Shown here piece after piece: positions 1-7,053 of a DNA stretch of 64,000 bases. Each line of letters opens with the position of its first letter. Within the stretch, counting starts at the first letter, position 1. The stretch lies in NCBI GenBank assembly GCA_016795465.1, contig JAEUHK010000017.1:1-64000 (forward strand), in the 5' to 3' direction. The stretch is from Verrucomicrobiaceae bacterium (GTDB taxonomy: Bacteria; Verrucomicrobiota; Verrucomicrobiia; Verrucomicrobiales; Verrucomicrobiaceae). The notes below the pieces were generated by a model. That model had not been told where the DNA came from. It saw only the letters and a list, made by a program, of their open reading frames with translations, and made no database searches. Made by a program: the position numbers and the translations under genes.

Positions 1-156
1 CTGAATAACGCCGAGCTAAACATGCTGAGCCAAAGCAGCGCGAACAGCAATGGCGTGAACACGCTGGGCCTCACGGCGGATGGCACTTACAGCGCGAGCC
101 AGATGCAGGACCTCATCAACAAAGTGGATGAGCTGATCAACTCACTGCGGCGGTAA
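1..156 (+). CDS. C-terminal end of an unknown protein (partial)
   Basis: The reading frame is open from the first base and ends at TAA (154-156), giving the last 51 residues of a protein that starts outside the window. The tail is rich in Asn, Ser and Leu and ends in a probable short amphipathic helix (MQDLINKVDELINSLRR). I do not recognise a family. It ends just before a 20-bp sequence repeated at the start of the gluconate permease gene, so it may lie outside the inserted module that follows. Confidence 0.6.
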   Translation: MNNAELNMLSQSSANSNGVNTLGLTADGTYSASQMQDLINKVDELINSLRR

Positions 157-180
157 GCGGCTGATGGCTGACGCCATTTC

Positions 181-230
181 TTGACGCCTTAACCGCCAGC
201 ATCGCGGCCATGATTTTCTTGCCGCAGGCC
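181..230 (+). repeat. Left copy of imperfect direct repeat
   Basis: This block shares TTGACGCCTT, then the exact 20-mer at 193-212 (ends CATCGCGGCCATG), then a run of T and CTTGCCGCA, with 1580-1632. The right copy is the translation-start region of the gluconate permease. The left copy looks like a duplicate of that 5' end and is followed directly by a foreign-looking two-gene module. Confidence 0.6.
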
Positions 231-364
231 GATTCACTTCAAAGTCCCCGCGGCTGGCACCACGAGCCTGCAGGTTTGCCCCCCTGCGGATGACTTTCAG
301 CATCCCAAGCCCCTCTAGGTGTGGAGGTCTGCACTTTCCGTTTTCATTCACGTGTCTGCTTTGG

Positions 365-1117
365 TCAGCTATGCTTACCAATGGTGTAGCCCTGTGCATC
401 CAGCCAAGTCATCAACTCCGGGTGATGAGACCTCAGATACTGGTGCCATTGGCTCCACGAGAAAAACTTTCCGAGGTGTTGGACAAACCCAATGTCGATC
501 TTGTGACCGTCAATCGTGACACTCGCTTTCCTGCCTTGGGTGCGGCTGACATATTGCGTCCGCTGAACCGGCGTGTGCTCGTGCCCCAAAGTCTTCATGG
601 CATAGTCAAAACTATTGGCCGCAGCCACGCCTATGAAAACACAGTGGCTGGGACGCAGAACTCGGGCGATTCCAGCGAACACGCTCCAGCCCTGAACAAA
701 ATCATCCCAGGAGGGCCGCTCGGGCTGCCCCTGCCTGTTGTAGTGCATGAGGCGCTGCACAAAGTTGTAATAGCCTGTGTCGGACCACAGCTTAACGCGG
801 TCAATGGCGGCAGTGCCAAAGAGCAGTTTCGGCAGGGTGTCCAGAGTGCGGTTTGCCCAGTCTTGATGCACCAAGCATTCTGACACGACGTCGCGAGTGT
901 ATGGCCGGTAATCAATGTGATCTTGAAGCACCTTGGCAAGGTCGTCAGGGGACTTTGGCTTGGCGTAGTGAGACTCACCCACCACAAGCAGGCGGCTGTC
1001 TGCCGGACGACTCCCGAACTGCGAACCTACCCAAGGCAGCCACGTCATGTGACTGACTTGGTCGAGGGCGGCATCAAACTCGGTGCCGGATGAAAGGTAT
1101 TCTACAGCTTGGACCAT
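365..1117 (-). CDS. Hypothetical protein, possibly uracil-DNA-glycosylase-like
   Basis: About 250 residues from the ATG at 1117. The same frame is open to 1195, but that longer start would run deep into the upstream small gene. I do not recognise a firm family. The motif LLVVGESHY near residue 43, a buried strand VFIGVAAANSF near 165 and a C-terminal HLGKFFSWSQWHQYL recall the alternating strand/helix layout of UDG-fold proteins that carry a G-E-x motif after the first strand; this is inference only. It overlaps the end of the upstream CxxC gene by 16 bp on the same strand, so the two are probably co-translated. Base composition is less GC-rich than the neighbours and the pair is bracketed by direct repeats, which suggests transfer. 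Confidence 0.6.
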   Translation of the reverse strand: MVQAVEYLSSGTEFDAALDQVSHMTWLPWVGSQFGSRPADSRLLVVGESHYAKPKSPDDLAKVLQDHIDYRPYTRDVVSECLVHQDWANRTLDTLPKLLFGTAAIDRVKLWSDTGYYNFVQRLMHYNRQGQPERPSWDDFVQGWSVFAGIARVLRPSHCVFIGVAAANSFDYAMKTLGHEHTPVQRTQYVSRTQGRKASVTIDGHKIDIGFVQHLGKFFSWSQWHQYLRSHHPELMTWLDAQGYTIGKHS

Positions 1118-1332
1118 TGGTGCGGGAACCCTTGCGGGCATCCAAGGGTTGAAGGTGTGCTGTCGGTGGCAACCACGGTCCCACACTTCCGGCACTGATA
1201 GTTCTTGGAGCCCACGGGCCCCAGCTTAACCCATTTGTGAGGAAAGCCTTTGGGACAGCCTTGGGTGCCGGGCGACGACGCAGCCTGAATCAGGGTCGCG
1301 CACTTCTCGCATTGATAATGGTAGGATTTCAT
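1102..1332 (-). CDS. Small protein with two tandem CxxC / GCPxGFPHxW zinc-ribbon-like repeats
   Basis: A 76-residue protein made almost entirely of two copies of one unit with a period of 39 residues: YQCEKC (6-11) with GCPKGFPHKWVKL (25-37), then YQCRKC (45-50) with GCPQGFPHQWSKL (64-76). Each unit has a CxxC knuckle, one further Cys and a His, enough ligands for one metal site, so a tandem zinc ribbon is likely. The ATG at 1332 is preceded by an A-rich stretch. It overlaps the downstream gene by 16 bp. Role unknown; nucleic-acid or protein binding is a guess. Confidence 0.65.
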   Translation of the reverse strand: MKSYHYQCEKCATLIQAASSPGTQGCPKGFPHKWVKLGPVGSKNYQCRKCGTVVATDSTPSTLGCPQGFPHQWSKL

Positions 1333-1579
1333 TTTGGATGGGCGTGGTGCTTCCTAGCAAGCCTCCCTTTTAAATCAAAACCATTCGTCCCCGCTCCGAA
1401 AGAAACGCACAGGCTGGCACCACTAGGATTAACTTCAAAATCCTCAGCAGGATGCGGTGAACTGAAAGCAGCATGGTGGGCATGCTTTAGGATTGTCTCG
1501 CTAGTGAGGAGCCTGCTGGCAGCTCGCTGCATGACTTCTCCTGCTGTCTTTACTGTCTGAGGAAGGCGAAGGCTGAAGG

Positions 1580-1632
1580 TTGACGCCTTCGCTGCCAGCC
1601 GCCAGCATCGCGGCCATGTTTTTCCTTGCCGC
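1580..1632 (+). repeat. Right copy of imperfect direct repeat, at the permease start
   Basis: It matches 181-230: TTGACGCCTT at 1580-1589, the 20-mer at 1599-1618 and CTTGCCGCA just after. The ATG of the permease (1616) lies inside it. The spacing between the first two blocks differs (2 against 9 bases), so the copies have diverged or recombined. Confidence 0.6.
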
Positions 1633-3109
1633 AACCTCGGCCAGCTACTGGCCTTTCGTCGTTCTCGCTGTCAGCGTGGCCTTCATCATCTTTGGCATCA
1701 GCGTGCTGCGCCTGCATGCCTTCCTCGCGTTGGTGCTGGCGGCGATGCTGGCGGGCCTGATGACGGACAAGGACTCGTGGGACATCGTGCAAAAGGACGG
1801 CAAGGTGAAGACGATGTCCGCCATGGTGGGCGTGGTGGAGATGGTGTCGAAGGGTCTGGGCGACACGGCGCGTGACATCGCCATCTCGATCGCCCTCGCG
1901 GCGGTGATTGGCATGTGCCTGATGGAAAGCGGCGGCGCGGACAAGGTGGTGCGGCGCTTCCTGGCCTTCTTTGGCGAGAAGCGTGCGGGCTGGGCGCTGC
2001 TGTGGAGCACCTTCATCCTGAGTGCGCCGATCTTTTTCGACACGATGTTCATGCTGATGGCCCCGCTGGCGATGGCGCTGCGCATGCGCACGGGGAAGGA
2101 TTACACGCTGTATATCCTCGCCGTTTGCTGCGGCGGCACGGTGACGCATTCGATGACGGTGCCGCATCCCGGACCGGTGGCGGTGGTGGAGAGTCTGAAC
2201 CTGAATGTGGGCGAGTCGCTCGTGGGCGGCATGGTCATCGGGGCCATCACCTGCTTCTTCGGCTTCCTCGTGAGCAAATGGCTCAACGCCCGCACCGATG
2301 TGCCGCTGCGTGAGACGAACGGTCTCTCGCTCGATGAGCTGAAAGGCGTGAGCGACAAGCCGGAGAGCGAGCTGCCGTCCTTCTTCTGGAGCATGACGCC
2401 CGTCTTGCTGCCGATTTTCCTCATCAGCCTGACGACGGTGTTTGAGCTGGCAAACGGCGCGGCGGCGAAAGGCACGGCGTGGGGTGTTTCGATGGTGAGC
2501 CTGCTCGGTGGTCAGGAGGGCTTCAATGCCGTGCGTGCCTGGGTGGACTTCGTCGGGCACAAGAACATCGCGCTCTTCATCGGCGCGGTGATCTCGCTGT
2601 GGGTGCTGGCGAGGCAGCGTGGCTTTGGTTTGAAGAAGCTGGAGCAGCTCGTGGGTCCGCCCCTGGAGACGGCGGGGATGATCATTCTGATCACGAGTGC
2701 CGGTGGTGCCTTTGGCCTGGCTTTGCGCAGCGCAGGCGTGGGTGGCGCGGTGGAGGAGCTGGCGAAGGGTTACAGCATCAATCTGGTGCTGCTGGGCTGG
2801 CTGGTGGCTGCGGTGGTTCGCGTGGCGCAGGGCTCGGCGACCGTGGCGATGCTCACCTCTGCCTCGATCATGGCTCCGATGATTGCTGGCGGGAATCTCG
2901 GCTGCCATCCCCTGTATCTTTTCACCTCGATCGGCTTCGGCGCGATGTTCATGTCGTGGATGAACGACAGCGGCTTCTGGGTTGTGAGCCGCCTCAGCGG
3001 CATGACGGAGAAGGAAACGCTGCGCACCTGGAGCGTGCAGCTCACTGCGGACTCCGTCATCGGCCTGCTCGTGACGCTGTTGATGAGCAAGCTGCTGCCG
3101 ATGGTGTGA
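1616..3109 (+). CDS. gntP: GntP-family gluconate:proton symporter
   Basis: A 497-residue inner-membrane transporter of the gluconate permease family, predicted to import gluconate or a related sugar acid with protons. The protein is almost all hydrophobic segments. It opens with YWPFVVLAVSVAFIIFG and contains the family-typical stretches SAPIFFDTMFMLMAPLA and TVPHPGPVAVVESL, the latter close to the THxxxPPHPGP signature of GntP proteins. I prefer ATG 1616 over the in-frame TTG at 1580 because 1580-1615 belongs to the repeat. It converges on the HEAT-like gene with a 9-bp gap. The substrate cannot be read from sequence. Confidence 0.85.
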   Translation: MFFLAATSASYWPFVVLAVSVAFIIFGISVLRLHAFLALVLAAMLAGLMTDKDSWDIVQKDGKVKTMSAMVGVVEMVSKGLGDTARDIAISIALAAVIGMCLMESGGADKVVRRFLAFFGEKRAGWALLWSTFILSAPIFFDTMFMLMAPLAMALRMRTGKDYTLYILAVCCGGTVTHSMTVPHPGPVAVVESLNLNVGESLVGGMVIGAITCFFGFLVSKWLNARTDVPLRETNGLSLDELKGVSDKPESELPSFFWSMTPVLLPIFLISLTTVFELANGAAAKGTAWGVSMVSLLGGQEGFNAVRAWVDFVGHKNIALFIGAVISLWVLARQRGFGLKKLEQLVGPPLETAGMIILITSAGGAFGLALRSAGVGGAVEELAKGYSINLVLLGWLVAAVVRVAQGSATVAMLTSASIMAPMIAGGNLGCHPLYLFTSIGFGAMFMSWMNDSGFWVVSRLSGMTEKETLRTWSVQLTADSVIGLLVTLLMSKLLPMV

Positions 3110-3118
3110 GGCTGCTGG

Positions 3119-3769
3119 TCACTTTGATTGCAGGATCTCGCGTTCGAGCCGTTTGAACCTCTCCAGTTGCTCGCTTCGAATGCGGGCTAGCATCTGGTCG
3201 TAGGATTCAGCAGGGAGCTTTCTCATCATGAGAGCCTTTGAGGCGATGGCTCGAACGGGGTAAAATTGCTCGCGCTGGAGACCGCAGTCTCCGTTCACGA
3301 CGAAATGCCAGTCGTCCATGGCGATACGGAACCACTCGATCAGCCGCGGGTCACGGATCGGGAGCAGCGCTTTGGCAGCGGTGATCTTCAAGGCGGGAAA
3401 ATCGTGGCCGTTCATCGCTCTTGCGGCGGGCTCGATGCTGGCTGTGTCACCCAGAGCGGCGGCGAAGACGGTGAGCATGCCACGGATCTCCTTGTCGGAC
3501 TCGCGTTGGAGCGAGTCTTTGACCCAGGGAAGCAATCCGGGGCCGAGATCGAGGCAGCGCTGGAGCAGGGCGGCCCGTTTTCGCTCGGTGGGCAGGGTCT
3601 TTTGGGCGAAGGAATAGTCTGCGTCGAAGTTCGTGGGATCGCATTCGTGGCGCACGGCCTCGAGGATGGGCTGCCACGCGTCTTGCCGGATGGGTGATTT
3701 GCGCCAGTGGAGCGTGAACGAGGTGATCAGGACGATCACGGCGGCGGTGAGGAGATGGTCCTTGCTCAT
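3119..3769 (-). CDS. Membrane-anchored HEAT-repeat-like protein
   Basis: 216 residues from ATG 3769, chosen because it begins directly before a hydrophobic anchor (HLLTAAVIVLITSFTL). The rest is helical. A central part (AAALGDTASIEPAARAMNG, then ALKITAAKALLPIRDPRLIEWF) looks like paired HEAT-type helices with the Ala-Leu-x-x-Leu-x-Asp-Pro pattern. No catalytic motif is visible. It lies 38 bp downstream of the M20 amidohydrolase on the same strand, so co-transcription is likely. Function unknown; a protein-protein scaffold facing the periplasm is plausible. Confidence 0.6.
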   Translation of the reverse strand: MSKDHLLTAAVIVLITSFTLHWRKSPIRQDAWQPILEAVRHECDPTNFDADYSFAQKTLPTERKRAALLQRCLDLGPGLLPWVKDSLQRESDKEIRGMLTVFAAALGDTASIEPAARAMNGHDFPALKITAAKALLPIRDPRLIEWFRIAMDDWHFVVNGDCGLQREQFYPVRAIASKALMMRKLPAESYDQMLARIRSEQLERFKRLEREILQSK

Positions 3770-3807
3770 GCAGCGTGGAACGGCTGTGCCGGGCAAAGCC
3801 TTGGAGG

Positions 3808-5118
3808 CTATTTTTTCGCCGCGTTGTCGAGGAAGTCGCACACGGCGGCGGCCATGGTGGCGACGCCGGTTTTGATGGACTCCTCGTCGCAGTCATACAT
3901 CGGCGTGTGGCCGCCGTGGATGATGCCTTTTTCTTCGTTGGCGACACCGAGGCGGAAGTAGAAGCCGGGGACGACTTGGGCGAAATAGCTGAAATCCTCG
4001 CCGCCCATGCCGGGGATGAGTTCGACGACGTTTTTCTCGCCGCAGATGCGTTTGAAGGCCGGAAGGGTGGCGGCGACGAGGTCGAGGTTGTTTTGAATGC
4101 TGGGATAGGTCTTGCGGTATTCCATCTCGTAGCTGGCGCCGTGGGCCTCGGTGATGCCTTTGAGCACGCGGTGCATCTGCTCGATGATGCCATCGCGGAA
4201 TTTAGCGTCGTAGGTGCGCACGGTGCCGCCGAGCTCGACTTTTTCGGCGATGATGTTTTCGCGGTCGCCACCGTGGATGGTGCCGATGCTGATGACGAGC
4301 GGCTGGCGGGTGTTGGTTTGGCGGCTTTTGATCATTTGGAGGGCCATGACGGCTTCGGAGGCGATGGCGATGGCATCGACACCTTTGTGAGGGGTGGAGC
4401 CGTGGGCCATCTTGCCTTTGATGACGATGTGAAAGCGGTCGCTGTTGGCATTGTCGATGCCGGGCGTGTAGCCGATTTGACCGGCTTTGAGGTAGTGGAC
4501 CTCGTCATCGGTGATACCAGCGGGCTGAACGACGGCGGTGGTGTGGAGGCCGAAGATGGCGGCGGGCTTCGGGTTTTCCATCGCACCTTCGGCGACCATG
4601 AGTTTGGCACCCCAATCGCCTTTGAAAGTGGCGGGCATGGCTTCCTCGGCAGGCTGGAAGATGAATTTGACGCTGCCGTGGAGGAGGTTGCGGTGCTTGG
4701 CGAGGAGCTCGGCGACGCCCATGGCGCAGGTGGTGTGCACATCATGCCCGCAGGCGTGCATGACGCCGGGCACCTGCGAGCGGTAAGGGGTGCTGCGCAG
4801 TTCTTTGATGGGAAGGGCGTCCATGTCTGCCCGCACGGCGACGCAGGGGCCGTCGTGATCGCCTTTTAGGACGGCGACGATGCCGTGCTTGGCGACGCCG
4901 GTTCGAATGTTGGTGATGCCGAGTGATCTGAGGTGGGCTTCCACGCGTTTCGATGTGCGCGCTTCCTCGTTGGAGAGCTCGGGGTGGCTGTGAATGTCCC
5001 GGCGGATCTCGACGAGCTTCGGGAACATGGCCTCGATGCTCTTTTGGAAGATGGCATCGCGGGTTTCAGCGGTGAAACCCGTGCTGGCGGCGAGGAGGAA
5101 GAGGGCGAATCGGCGCAT
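3808..5118 (-). CDS. Secreted M20D-family amidohydrolase
   Basis: 436 residues with an N-terminal signal peptide (MRRFALFLLAASTGFTA), so it acts in the periplasm or outside the cell. The family hydrolyses N-acyl amino acids, hippurate or related amides with a two-metal centre. The signature blocks appear in order: HPELSNEE, VAVRADMDALPI, MHACGHDVHTTCAMG (metal-binding Cys and His), FIFQPAEE (catalytic Glu pair) and GMGGEDFSYF near the C-terminus, ending in IHGGHTPMYD. Length is normal. The upstream gap toward rpmA holds a palindrome with TGGAGT units. The substrate is not determined. Confidence 0.88.
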   Translation of the reverse strand: MRRFALFLLAASTGFTAETRDAIFQKSIEAMFPKLVEIRRDIHSHPELSNEEARTSKRVEAHLRSLGITNIRTGVAKHGIVAVLKGDHDGPCVAVRADMDALPIKELRSTPYRSQVPGVMHACGHDVHTTCAMGVAELLAKHRNLLHGSVKFIFQPAEEAMPATFKGDWGAKLMVAEGAMENPKPAAIFGLHTTAVVQPAGITDDEVHYLKAGQIGYTPGIDNANSDRFHIVIKGKMAHGSTPHKGVDAIAIASEAVMALQMIKSRQTNTRQPLVISIGTIHGGDRENIIAEKVELGGTVRTYDAKFRDGIIEQMHRVLKGITEAHGASYEMEYRKTYPSIQNNLDLVAATLPAFKRICGEKNVVELIPGMGGEDFSYFAQVVPGFYFRLGVANEEKGIIHGGHTPMYDCDEESIKTGVATMAAAVCDFLDNAAKK

Positions 5119-5176
5119 GAGGCGATTACGGACTGAAAAGAGGGAATTGGGAACTGAAAAGTGTGGGGTGGGGTTT

Positions 5177-5241
5177 TGGAGTGGTGGAGTGGTGGAGTGG
5201 TGGATGGCCGGGGGCCATTACTCCACGACTCCATTACTCCA
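5177..5241. repeat. Palindromic element with tandem TGGAGTNN arms
   Basis: The left arm (5177-5209) is three TGGAGTGG units plus TGGATGGCC. The right arm (5213-5241) read on the other strand is TGGAGTAA, TGGAGTCG, TGGAGTAA, TGGCC. Inner bases ATGGCC/GGCCAT close a GGG loop. A direct repeat ACTGAAAAG (5132-5140 and 5153-5161) lies alongside. No gene is visible here. Confidence 0.65.
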
Positions 5242-5303
5242 GCTGTCCGAAATCACCGGTCATCGTGGGTGCTTCCAAAGCGGAGGGCTCGTGATGACGG
5301 CAC

Positions 5304-5335
5304 AAAAAAGGGCGTGGAGGTGATCCACGCCCTTT
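5304..5335 (-). terminator. Rho-independent terminator after rpmA
   Basis: Perfect 12-bp stem (5307-5318 with 5324-5335) with a 5-base loop. On the minus strand it is followed by a run of six T, 25 bp beyond the rpmA stop. Confidence 0.85.
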
Positions 5336-5359
5336 CGGGAAGCTTGTTGATGAACTCGA

Positions 5360-5617
5360 TTACGCCTGGAGGGCGACGGGATCGACGTTCACGCGGCGGC
5401 CGTCTTTGTCGAAGCGGACGTTGCCGTCCACGAGGGCGAAGATGGTGTGGTCCTTGCCGATGCCGACGTTGCTGCCGGTGATCCACTTGGTGCCACGCTG
5501 GCGGAGGATGATGTTGCCGGCGATGACGGCTTCACCACCGAACTTTTTCACGCCGAGACGCTTGCTGTTGGAGTCGCGTCCGTTTTTGACGCTGCCTTGA
5601 CCTTTCTTATGTGCCAT
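5360..5617 (-). CDS. rpmA: 50S ribosomal protein L27
   Basis: 85 residues, the usual length. It starts [20 protein letters not shown] and continues with the conserved [11 protein letters not shown] and [14 protein letters not shown] stretches. L27 sits near the peptidyl-transferase centre with its basic N-terminus. It follows rplU by 33 bp on the same strand, the standard rplU-rpmA pair, and is closed by a strong terminator at 5304-5335. Confidence 0.97.
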   Translation of the reverse strand: MAHKKGQGSVKNGRDSNSKRLGVKKFGGEAVIAGNIILRQRGTKWITGSNVGIGKDHTIFALVDGNVRFDKDGRRVNVDPVALQA

Positions 5618-5650
5618 GACGAGTGAGGGGTGTGAGGTTTAAAGAGAAAA

Positions 5651-5965
5651 TCAGGCGTTGATGGCGGTGATCTGGACCAGCGTGAGGGGCTGGCGATGGC
5701 CGCGGGTCTTGTGGAAGCCCTTGCGCTTGCGGAACTTGAAGGTGGTGGCCTTGTCTGCCTTGTGCTGCTTGAGCACCTTGGCGCTGACGCTGGCTCCGGC
5801 GACGGTGGGGGCACCGACGCGGATGTTGGAGCCTTCACCGGCGGCGAGGACTTGATCGAAGGTAGCGGTGTCGCCTTCGGCAACAACGAGCTTCTCGACG
5901 TCGAGCTTGTCGCCGACGGAGACCTTGTATTGCTTGCCACCAGTTTGGATGATTGCGTATGCCAT
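5651..5965 (-). CDS. rplU: 50S ribosomal protein L21
   Basis: 104 residues from ATG 5965, the normal L21 length, starting MAYAIIQTGGKQYKVSVGD. The frame stays open upstream to 6088, but that extension has no L21 character. The C-terminal end KRKGFHKTRGHRQPLTLVQI is the family's rRNA-binding signature. It heads the rplU-rpmA pair; the roughly 100-bp gap before the HAD gene should hold the promoter, but I see no convincing -35/-10 pair. Confidence 0.96.
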   Translation of the reverse strand: MAYAIIQTGGKQYKVSVGDKLDVEKLVVAEGDTATFDQVLAAGEGSNIRVGAPTVAGASVSAKVLKQHKADKATTFKFRKRKGFHKTRGHRQPLTLVQITAINA

Positions 5966-6068
5966 AGCCTGAAAGAGGGAGAGGTTTGAGCCCACGCCGG
6001 GGGCGAGGGGGGCGGAGACTTCCACACCTGCCCCGGTTCGGCAAGCTAAAAAATGCGTGCCCTTCGCC

Positions 6069-6860
6069 TCAGGCCGGAGCCCCGCCAAAGTAGTGGGTGA
6101 GGGCCTCCATCATGCCTTCGCTGGCCGGACGGGTGGCGACGAAGCCGCCGCGGGCGTGGACGATGTGCTTGATGGGATCGAGGGCATTGCCGGGGCAGGC
6201 GATCATGCGGGCGTGGCGCTGATCGAGCATGCTGAGGTCATTATAATTGTCCCCGGCGGCAAAGCAGTGGGCGGAGGTGAGGCCTAGGAGGCGGGCGAGC
6301 TCGCTCAAGGCGGTGCCTTTGCTATACGCGGAGTGGGAGAAGCGGAGGTAGATACTGTTTCGGTGGTAGCCGATGTCGGGAAACTGGGCGGCGTGGCTGT
6401 CGATGTAGGCGCAGATGGCGTCCATCTCGGGGTCATTCGTGCCGACGATGCCGAGTTCGCTTTCGCCATGGTTGAGGAAGCTGGCCTTCGTGTGCGTCTC
6501 GACGAAGTGCTTGATGGCATCGAGGGAGGCCTTGTGGTCGCGGATGAAGCGTTCCTGGGCCCGCAAGGCATCGCGGTTCCACGAGCCGTAGTCTTTCCAC
6601 CGGCTGAAGAAGCCCGGTTTATAGATGTTGCACTCCTGGGCGATGATGAAGTCCGGCTCCATGAAGATGCCGTGCTGGGCGAGGCCTTCCAAGGTCTGCC
6701 CGAGGCTGCGGCCGGTGTTCACGATCCACGCGGCGCCTTGCGCACGGAGGGCCTGGATCATGTTTCCAAGGCCGGGATGATACACCGGGCTGGCCGCCGG
6801 ATTGATCATGGTGCCGTCGAAGTCGAAGCAGAGGATGAAACGGTGTTGCTTGGCGGCCAT
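6069..6860 (-). CDS. HAD-superfamily hydrolase (Cof-like phosphatase)
   Basis: 263 residues from ATG 6860. The catalytic HAD motif I is FDFDGTMI near residue 9. Motif II is the Thr of NTGRSLGQ, and motif IV is AAGDNYNDLSMLD near 210, with the GDxxND acidic pair that binds magnesium. The cap is large and C2-type, as in Cof and sucrose-phosphatase relatives. It probably dephosphorylates a small metabolite in the cytoplasm. Divergent from nuoG with a 193-bp gap. The substrate cannot be told. Confidence 0.82.
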   Translation of the reverse strand: MAAKQHRFILCFDFDGTMINPAASPVYHPGLGNMIQALRAQGAAWIVNTGRSLGQTLEGLAQHGIFMEPDFIIAQECNIYKPGFFSRWKDYGSWNRDALRAQERFIRDHKASLDAIKHFVETHTKASFLNHGESELGIVGTNDPEMDAICAYIDSHAAQFPDIGYHRNSIYLRFSHSAYSKGTALSELARLLGLTSAHCFAAGDNYNDLSMLDQRHARMIACPGNALDPIKHIVHARGGFVATRPASEGMMEALTHYFGGAPA

Positions 6861-7053
6861 GGGGCGGTCGTTCGGATGCGTCGGGCAGGGAAGGGGGCGC
6901 ATTCATGCCGTGAATCGGGGCGGTCGCAAGGCTGGTGAAGGTCTCGCGGCAGGTTTCCTCGAACCGCTTGTGAAACTTTTCACAAAATCGGGTTGCCGCT
7001 CCCCCTCGCGCTCCGATAATCGGCCAGCCTTTCCCCCTTTTTCCCCTTCGCTC

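Noticed and set aside
1329..1634. 101-codon minus-strand frame in the gap before the permease
   Set aside because: It crosses the direct repeat and the permease start, and has no motif. Its similarity to a frame near 142-399 only reflects the DNA repeats.
1550..2908. 452-codon minus-strand frame antisense to the gluconate permease
   Set aside because: His/Arg/Gln-rich composition typical of shadow frames. The plus-strand permease has proper membrane segments.
5177..5241. Short CRISPR array of TGGAGT units
   Set aside because: Units are only 8 bp with no spacers, and the element is palindromic. There are no cas genes.
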